A stretch of DNA of 64,000 nt from Lutispora sp003527145 (lineage in GTDB: Bacteria; Bacillota; Clostridia; Lutisporales; Lutisporaceae). Where the stretch lies: positions 62,001-126,000 of the forward strand of contig JASBZB010000001.1 of the NCBI GenBank assembly GCA_029983695.1, read 5' to 3'. The position numbers and the translations under genes are program-made. Shown here one piece after another: positions 60,847 to 64,000 of this stretch; position 1 is the first letter of the stretch; each line of letters starts with the position of its first letter. The notes beneath the pieces were generated by a model. The model ran no database searches and was not told where the DNA came from. It saw nothing but the letters and a program-made list of their open reading frames with translations.

Positions 60847-60996
60847 TTGAGCTATAAGAAAAAGAAAGTGATAGGACTCTTGATTTTTTCTATAGGCCTT
60901 GGAGTTTTGCTGGCTGTAACAATGCCCCTTATAGGTTGGATAATGCTTTCTGCTATCGCATTGATTTATGTCGGGATTTATCTGTATAAAAATTAA
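60847..60996 (+). CDS. Small hydrophobic protein, 49 aa
   Basis: A TTG start eight bases downstream of GGAGGGA opens a 49-codon frame: MSYKKKKVIG, two membrane segments (about residues 8-26 and 29-45), ending YLYKN. It is the same size and layout as the preceding small protein (short basic N terminus, two helices), suggesting a related pair, although the sequences are clearly different. Function is unknown. Confidence 0.6.
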   Translation: MSYKKKKVIGLLIFSIGLGVLLAVTMPLIGWIMLSAIALIYVGIYLYKN

Positions 60997-61040
60997 GAAA
61001 GGCTGCCATCCGATGCTTTGAACTGATGAAGCCTTTCTTG

Positions 61041-61115
61041 AAATGCATAGGAAAGTGCATATTGAGGAAATCTAGACTTTTCTATGCATTTTAAAAAGCG
61101 CGATGCCGCGCTTTT
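61041..61115. repeat. Nested inverted repeats between the small ORFs and rpmB
   Basis: AAATGCATAG (61041-61050) and CTATGCATTT (61082-61091) are a perfect 10-bp inverted repeat. AAAAGCGCG and CGCGCTTTT (61094-61115) form a second hairpin next to the rpmB stop, probably its terminator on the minus strand (U-run on both sides). Just upstream GAAAGGCT (60997-61004) pairs with AGCCTTTC (61030-61037). Confidence 0.55.
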
Positions 61116-61118
61116 GTG

Positions 61119-61310
61119 CTATATAGCTCTATTCACTTTACCGGATCTTAAGCATCTTGTACAAACTTGAATCCTCTTTGGAACACCGTTTACCAAAGCC
61201 CTTACAGTTCTAATGTTAGGAAGCCAAACTCTTCTGCTGTGTCTGTTTGAGTGGCTTATTTGATTACCTGACAGCATACCCTTTCCACAAACTTCACATT
61301 GTCTTGCCAT
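61119..61310 (-). CDS. rpmB: 50S ribosomal protein L28 RpmB
   Basis: A 63-residue L28 of the zinc-binding (C+) type: two cysteine pairs, CEVCGKG and CTRCLRSGK, flank the core HSNRHSRRVWLPNIRTV. Read on the minus strand, AGGAGGTG precedes the ATG. It is monocistronic and divergent from yloU, the usual arrangement in Firmicutes. Confidence 0.97.
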   Translation of the reverse strand: MARQCEVCGKGMLSGNQISHSNRHSRRVWLPNIRTVRALVNGVPKRIQVCTRCLRSGKVNRAI

Positions 61311-61526
61311 ATATGCACACCTCCTTCGGCAGATTAACTTTCAAATAAAACACTATTATTTTAACACATATGTTATACTAAAGGCAATAATATGAATAAA
61401 ATATTTACTTTGAAAGCCAGTTATTTGTTATTATATATAACGTGAAAAAGTTTTTACAGCAATCGTTATCAGTCAGCATAGCAGCTATGGAGAATATTTA
61501 ATGCGTTGTATATAGCATATTATTTG

Positions 61527-61555
61527 TTGAAGAATATAATTATATAATATAAAAT
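61527..61555 (+). promoter_or_regulatory. Probable promoter of yloU-fakA
   Basis: TTGAAG (61527-61532) and TAAAAT (61550-61555) are 17 bases apart, about 27 bases ahead of the gene, in the divergent rpmB-yloU gap. The gap (271 bases) is AT-rich and also holds the 15-base repeat described in the findings. Confidence 0.45.
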
Positions 61556-61581
61556 ATACTTAAAAAGTGGGAGGCGATATA

Positions 61582-61932
61582 ATGCCAGGTAAAATGAAAA
61601 CAGATTTTGGTGAAATAAATATATCTGACGATGTTTTGGCGTCCTTAGCAGGATTAGCTACTACTGAATGCTATGGAATAGTCGGTATGGCTTCGAAAAG
61701 TGCTAAAGACGGCATAGTAGAGCTGCTGAAAAGAGAAAATTTAAGCAAGGGAGTTAAGGTTTCTTCTGATGGAGAGGAAATAATTATAGATTTATATATT
61801 ATTGTTGAATTTGGGACTAGAATATCGGTTGTGGCAGACAACATTATCAGCAAAGTAAAATATTCTCTGGAAAACCTAACTGGCTTAAAAGTAAAAAGAG
61901 TCAATATTAATGTGCAGGGAGTTAGAGTATAG
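61582..61932 (+). CDS. Asp23/Gls24 family protein YloU
   Basis: A 116-residue Asp23-type envelope-stress protein, likely membrane-associated through a partner. The block AGLATTECYGIVGMASKS and VKVSSDGEEIIIDLYIIVEF followed by GTRISVVADNI are family features. ATG at 61582 is six bases from GGGAGGCG; a GTG at 61567 overlaps that site. It precedes fakA, as yloU precedes yloV in Bacillus. Confidence 0.92.
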   Translation: MPGKMKTDFGEINISDDVLASLAGLATTECYGIVGMASKSAKDGIVELLKRENLSKGVKVSSDGEEIIIDLYIIVEFGTRISVVADNIISKVKYSLENLTGLKVKRVNINVQGVRV

Positions 61933-61954
61933 CTCTATTAAGGAGGTTCGAATT

Positions 61955-63580
61955 TTGTCAGATATACATATAGATTTAATTCAAGGCTTGCATCTTAGAA
62001 ATATGATAATATCAGGTGCTAATAACCTTGAAAACAATAAGAGCTTGGTAAATTCACTGAATGTTTTTCCCGTGCCGGATGGAGACACTGGTACCAATAT
62101 GTCCTTAACAATGAACTCGGCGGTAAAAGAAGTCAATAAGTCCAAAGAATTGGATGTCGCTGCTATAGCCGATTCCGTTGCCAACGGGTCTTTGATGGGC
62201 GCCAGAGGCAATTCAGGAGTAATATTGTCTCAAATATTCAGAGGCTTTGCAAAAGCTTTAAAAAATGTCAATGAGATAGATGCGCCAGCTTTAGCTAATG
62301 CGCTTATGGAGGGCTCAAATACGGCTTATAAGGCAGTTATGAAACCGACAGAAGGGACTATACTGACGGTTATAAGAGAAAGCGCAGAATACGGAATAAA
62401 AATAGCGAAAAATACGGCCAATGCTACTGATTTTCTTGGGAAAGTAATAGAAAAGGCTGATGAAACCTTAAACCGCACTCCTGATATGCTTCCTATATTG
62501 AAGCAGGCAGGTGTCGTTGATGCAGGAGGAAAGGGATTAATATATATTTTAAAGGGTATGCATCAGTATCTTATTTCAGAAGATATTATTCAGCTTTCAG
62601 AAGCTGCGGAAGAAGAACCGGAGCAGGCTGCTAAGCCTGTGTATGAGGACATTGTATATGGTTATTGCACTGAGTTCTTTATAAAGGGCAAGGCTCTGGA
62701 TCCGGAAGAATTCAAGAAGAAAATTACTGAGATCGGAGATTCGATAGTAGTCGTAGGAGATGAAAATCTGATCAAGGTTCATATTCATACAAACAATCCA
62801 GGAGTTATAATTGAGAAGGCACTTCAACTCGGCTTTTTGTCGAAAATAAAAATTGATAACATGCGGGAACAGCATGAGGAGCTATTGATAAGTGAAGAAG
62901 AGAGAGCGGAAAATCAGGAAGTAAAGAAATATGGGGTAGTTGCTGTAGCAATGGGTTCCGGCATCTCAAGTATTTTTAAAGATCTTGGGGCAAATGAAAT
63001 AATTGAAGGCGGACAAACAATGAACCCCAGTACGGAAGACATATTGAAAAGCGTTGATAGGATAAAGGCAGAAAATATAATTATATTGCCTAATAACGGC
63101 AATATAATATTGGCTGCAAACCAAGCTAAATCACTGTCAAATAAAAATATAATAGTGGCACCGACAAAATCTATCCCTCAAGGGATAAGCGCCTTGATGA
63201 CATTGGATCAGGAAAAATCTCCTGAGGATAATGAAAAAAAGATATCTAAGGCTATAGGGGATGTAAAGACAGGCCTTATTACTTATGCGGTCAGAGACTC
63301 AAATTTTGATGGGGTGGATATTGAAGAAGGCAATTTCCTGGGCATAATGGAAGGAAAGATAGGTGCCGTTGGTGAAGAACTCATTGAAGTGATATATAAA
63401 GTTATGGACGGTATGGTAGATGAAGATGCTTCTTTGATAACACTGTACTATGGAAATGATATTGGAGAAGAGGATGCATCAAAGCTGGAGCAGGAATTGA
63501 TGCAGCGCTATCCCGATTGCGATGTGGAAATGCATTATGGGGGACAGCCATTGTATTATTATATTTTATCGGTGGAATAA
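61955..63580 (+). CDS. fakA: Fatty acid kinase catalytic subunit FakA (YloV)
   Basis: FakA phosphorylates fatty acids bound to a DegV-type FakB protein, feeding acyl-phosphate to PlsX/PlsY. The N-terminal DhaL-like kinase domain has NVFPVPDGDTGTNMSLT and GARGNSGVILSQIFRGF (phosphate and Mg sites), and the rest (about residues 210-541) is the DAK1-like C-terminal part, ending GGQPLYYYILSVE. TTG at 61955 (541 aa) follows AGGAGG. PlsY, encoded at 14.6 kb, would use its product downstream. Confidence 0.93.
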   Translation: MSDIHIDLIQGLHLRNMIISGANNLENNKSLVNSLNVFPVPDGDTGTNMSLTMNSAVKEVNKSKELDVAAIADSVANGSLMGARGNSGVILSQIFRGFAKALKNVNEIDAPALANALMEGSNTAYKAVMKPTEGTILTVIRESAEYGIKIAKNTANATDFLGKVIEKADETLNRTPDMLPILKQAGVVDAGGKGLIYILKGMHQYLISEDIIQLSEAAEEEPEQAAKPVYEDIVYGYCTEFFIKGKALDPEEFKKKITEIGDSIVVVGDENLIKVHIHTNNPGVIIEKALQLGFLSKIKIDNMREQHEELLISEEERAENQEVKKYGVVAVAMGSGISSIFKDLGANEIIEGGQTMNPSTEDILKSVDRIKAENIIILPNNGNIILAANQAKSLSNKNIIVAPTKSIPQGISALMTLDQEKSPEDNEKKISKAIGDVKTGLITYAVRDSNFDGVDIEEGNFLGIMEGKIGAVGEELIEVIYKVMDGMVDEDASLITLYYGNDIGEEDASKLEQELMQRYPDCDVEMHYGGQPLYYYILSVE

Positions 63581-63592
63581 ATATTTGATTAA

Positions 63593-63626
63593 AAAATGCG
63601 TAAATTGAAGAAGATTTACGCATTTT
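63593..63626 (+). terminator. Hairpin after fakA
   Basis: AAAATGCGTAAAT pairs perfectly with ATTTACGCATTTT around an eight-base loop. The tail is only weakly T-rich, so termination may be partial before recG. Confidence 0.65.
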
Positions 63627-63658
63627 ATATGATCGAAGACATATGACGAGGTGTCGAA

Positions 63659-64000
63659 ATGAATGTATTAAATGAGAGCGTTCAAGTACTAAAGGGAATA
63701 GGAAGCTCTAAAGCAAGGATGCTGTCACGGCTGGGAATAAATAGGATTCAGGATTTGATATACTATTTTCCTAAGGGATACAAAGATAAGAGCATAATTA
63801 CCCGCATAAAGGATGCGGCTCCCGGAGGTTATTTCAATATAACAGGAGCAGTAGAATCAAAAGCCTCTGAATCCAGAAGCAAGCGGGGGCTTTTGATAAC
63901 AAAATTCCTTGTTTCGGATGGTACAGGCTCCCTTGCGATGGTATTCTACAATAACCGATTTGCTAAAAATATGTTTAAGCAAGGGGATATAGCCGTCTTT
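63659..64000 (+). CDS. recG: ATP-dependent DNA helicase RecG (5' part only)
   Basis: The first 114 codons of recG, cut off by the window end. RecG remodels stalled replication forks. VLNESVQVLKGIGSSKARML, DLIYYFPKGYKD and the OB-fold part of the wedge domain (FLVSDGTGSLAMVFYNNRF) are seen. ATG at 63659 has GACGAGGTG upstream. The serine dehydratase genes found between yloV and recG in Bacillus are absent here. Confidence 0.95.
   Translation, partial: MNVLNESVQVLKGIGSSKARMLSRLGINRIQDLIYYFPKGYKDKSIITRIKDAAPGGYFNITGAVESKASESRSKRGLLITKFLVSDGTGSLAMVFYNNRFAKNMFKQGDIAVF

Noticed and set aside
1..64000. CRISPR arrays, rRNA genes, prophage or defence genes
   Set aside because: No regularly spaced repeats, rRNA-like stretches, integrase, restriction or toxin genes were recognised in any frame.

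Overview
The window is AT-rich chromosomal DNA of a spore-forming, anaerobic, low-GC Gram-positive bacterium, most likely in class Clostridia. The signs are a class III (oxygen-sensitive) ribonucleotide reductase with its activase, spoIVA, TTG and GTG starts behind strong GGAGG ribosome sites, T-box and PyrR attenuators, and gene order that closely follows the Bacillus/Clostridia core chromosome (ylm/divIVA, lspA-rluD-pyr, fbpA/rqcH-yicC-remA-gmk-rpoZ-coaBC-priA-def-fmt-rsmB-rlmN-prpC-prkC-rsgA-rpe-thiN-rpmB-yloU-fakA-recG). I cannot name the species. No rRNA, CRISPR array, prophage or intact insertion sequence was seen.

Region by region: 1-3.0 kb is nrdR-nrdD-nrdG (anaerobic deoxynucleotide synthesis and its repressor). 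3.0-4.1 kb is a consensus promoter, a cysteine T-box and cysE. 4.1-11.9 kb is pgeF followed by a complete phosphate module, phoP-phoR then pstS-pstC-pstA-pstB-phoU, with four 11-bp-spaced PhoP half-sites in front of pstS; an IS200/IS605-end-like relic lies between pstS and pstC. 11.9-17.9 kb is a DUF512 radical-SAM gene, der, plsY, gpsA and spoIVA (ribosome assembly, phospholipid synthesis, spore coat base). 18.0-25.7 kb is an accessory surface-glycan locus: two SDR sugar-nucleotide enzymes, a cupin sugar isomerase/epimerase, a glucose-1-phosphate cytidylyltransferase, a UDP-sugar dehydrogenase and three tandem paralogous glycosyltransferase-like genes. 25.9-27.6 kb holds a flavodoxin/ferredoxin fusion, an Mpv17-like membrane protein and a tRNA-Pro on the minus strand.

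27.8-31.8 kb is the division cluster (HlyD-like adaptor, yggS, sepF, yggT, ylmH, divIVA). Where Bacillus has ileS there are instead a DAHP synthase and a DUF5665 gene, then yteA-like, lspA and rluD. 35.1-40.3 kb is a PyrR-attenuated pyrimidine operon, pyrR-C-F-K-D-E, without pyrB or carAB. 40.5-43.8 kb is an NSS-family sodium symporter converging on rqcH (minus strand). 44-64 kb is dapF and then the long housekeeping run from yicC to the truncated recG, which includes translation, CoA synthesis, replication restart, protein maturation, the PrpC/PrkC phosphorylation switch and the fatty-acid kinase FakA. A probable 162-bp MITE lies upstream of rsmB, and two tiny membrane-protein genes occupy the position where Bacillus carries spoVM.

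Most of the window is conserved core genome. The parts most worth a second look are the triple-glycosyltransferase glycan locus beside spoIVA, the two small ORFs at the spoVM position, the MITE-like and IS605-end-like repeats, and the structured leader ahead of yicC. Where the start given here differs from the longest open frame, it was chosen from ribosome-binding-site spacing and family alignment.
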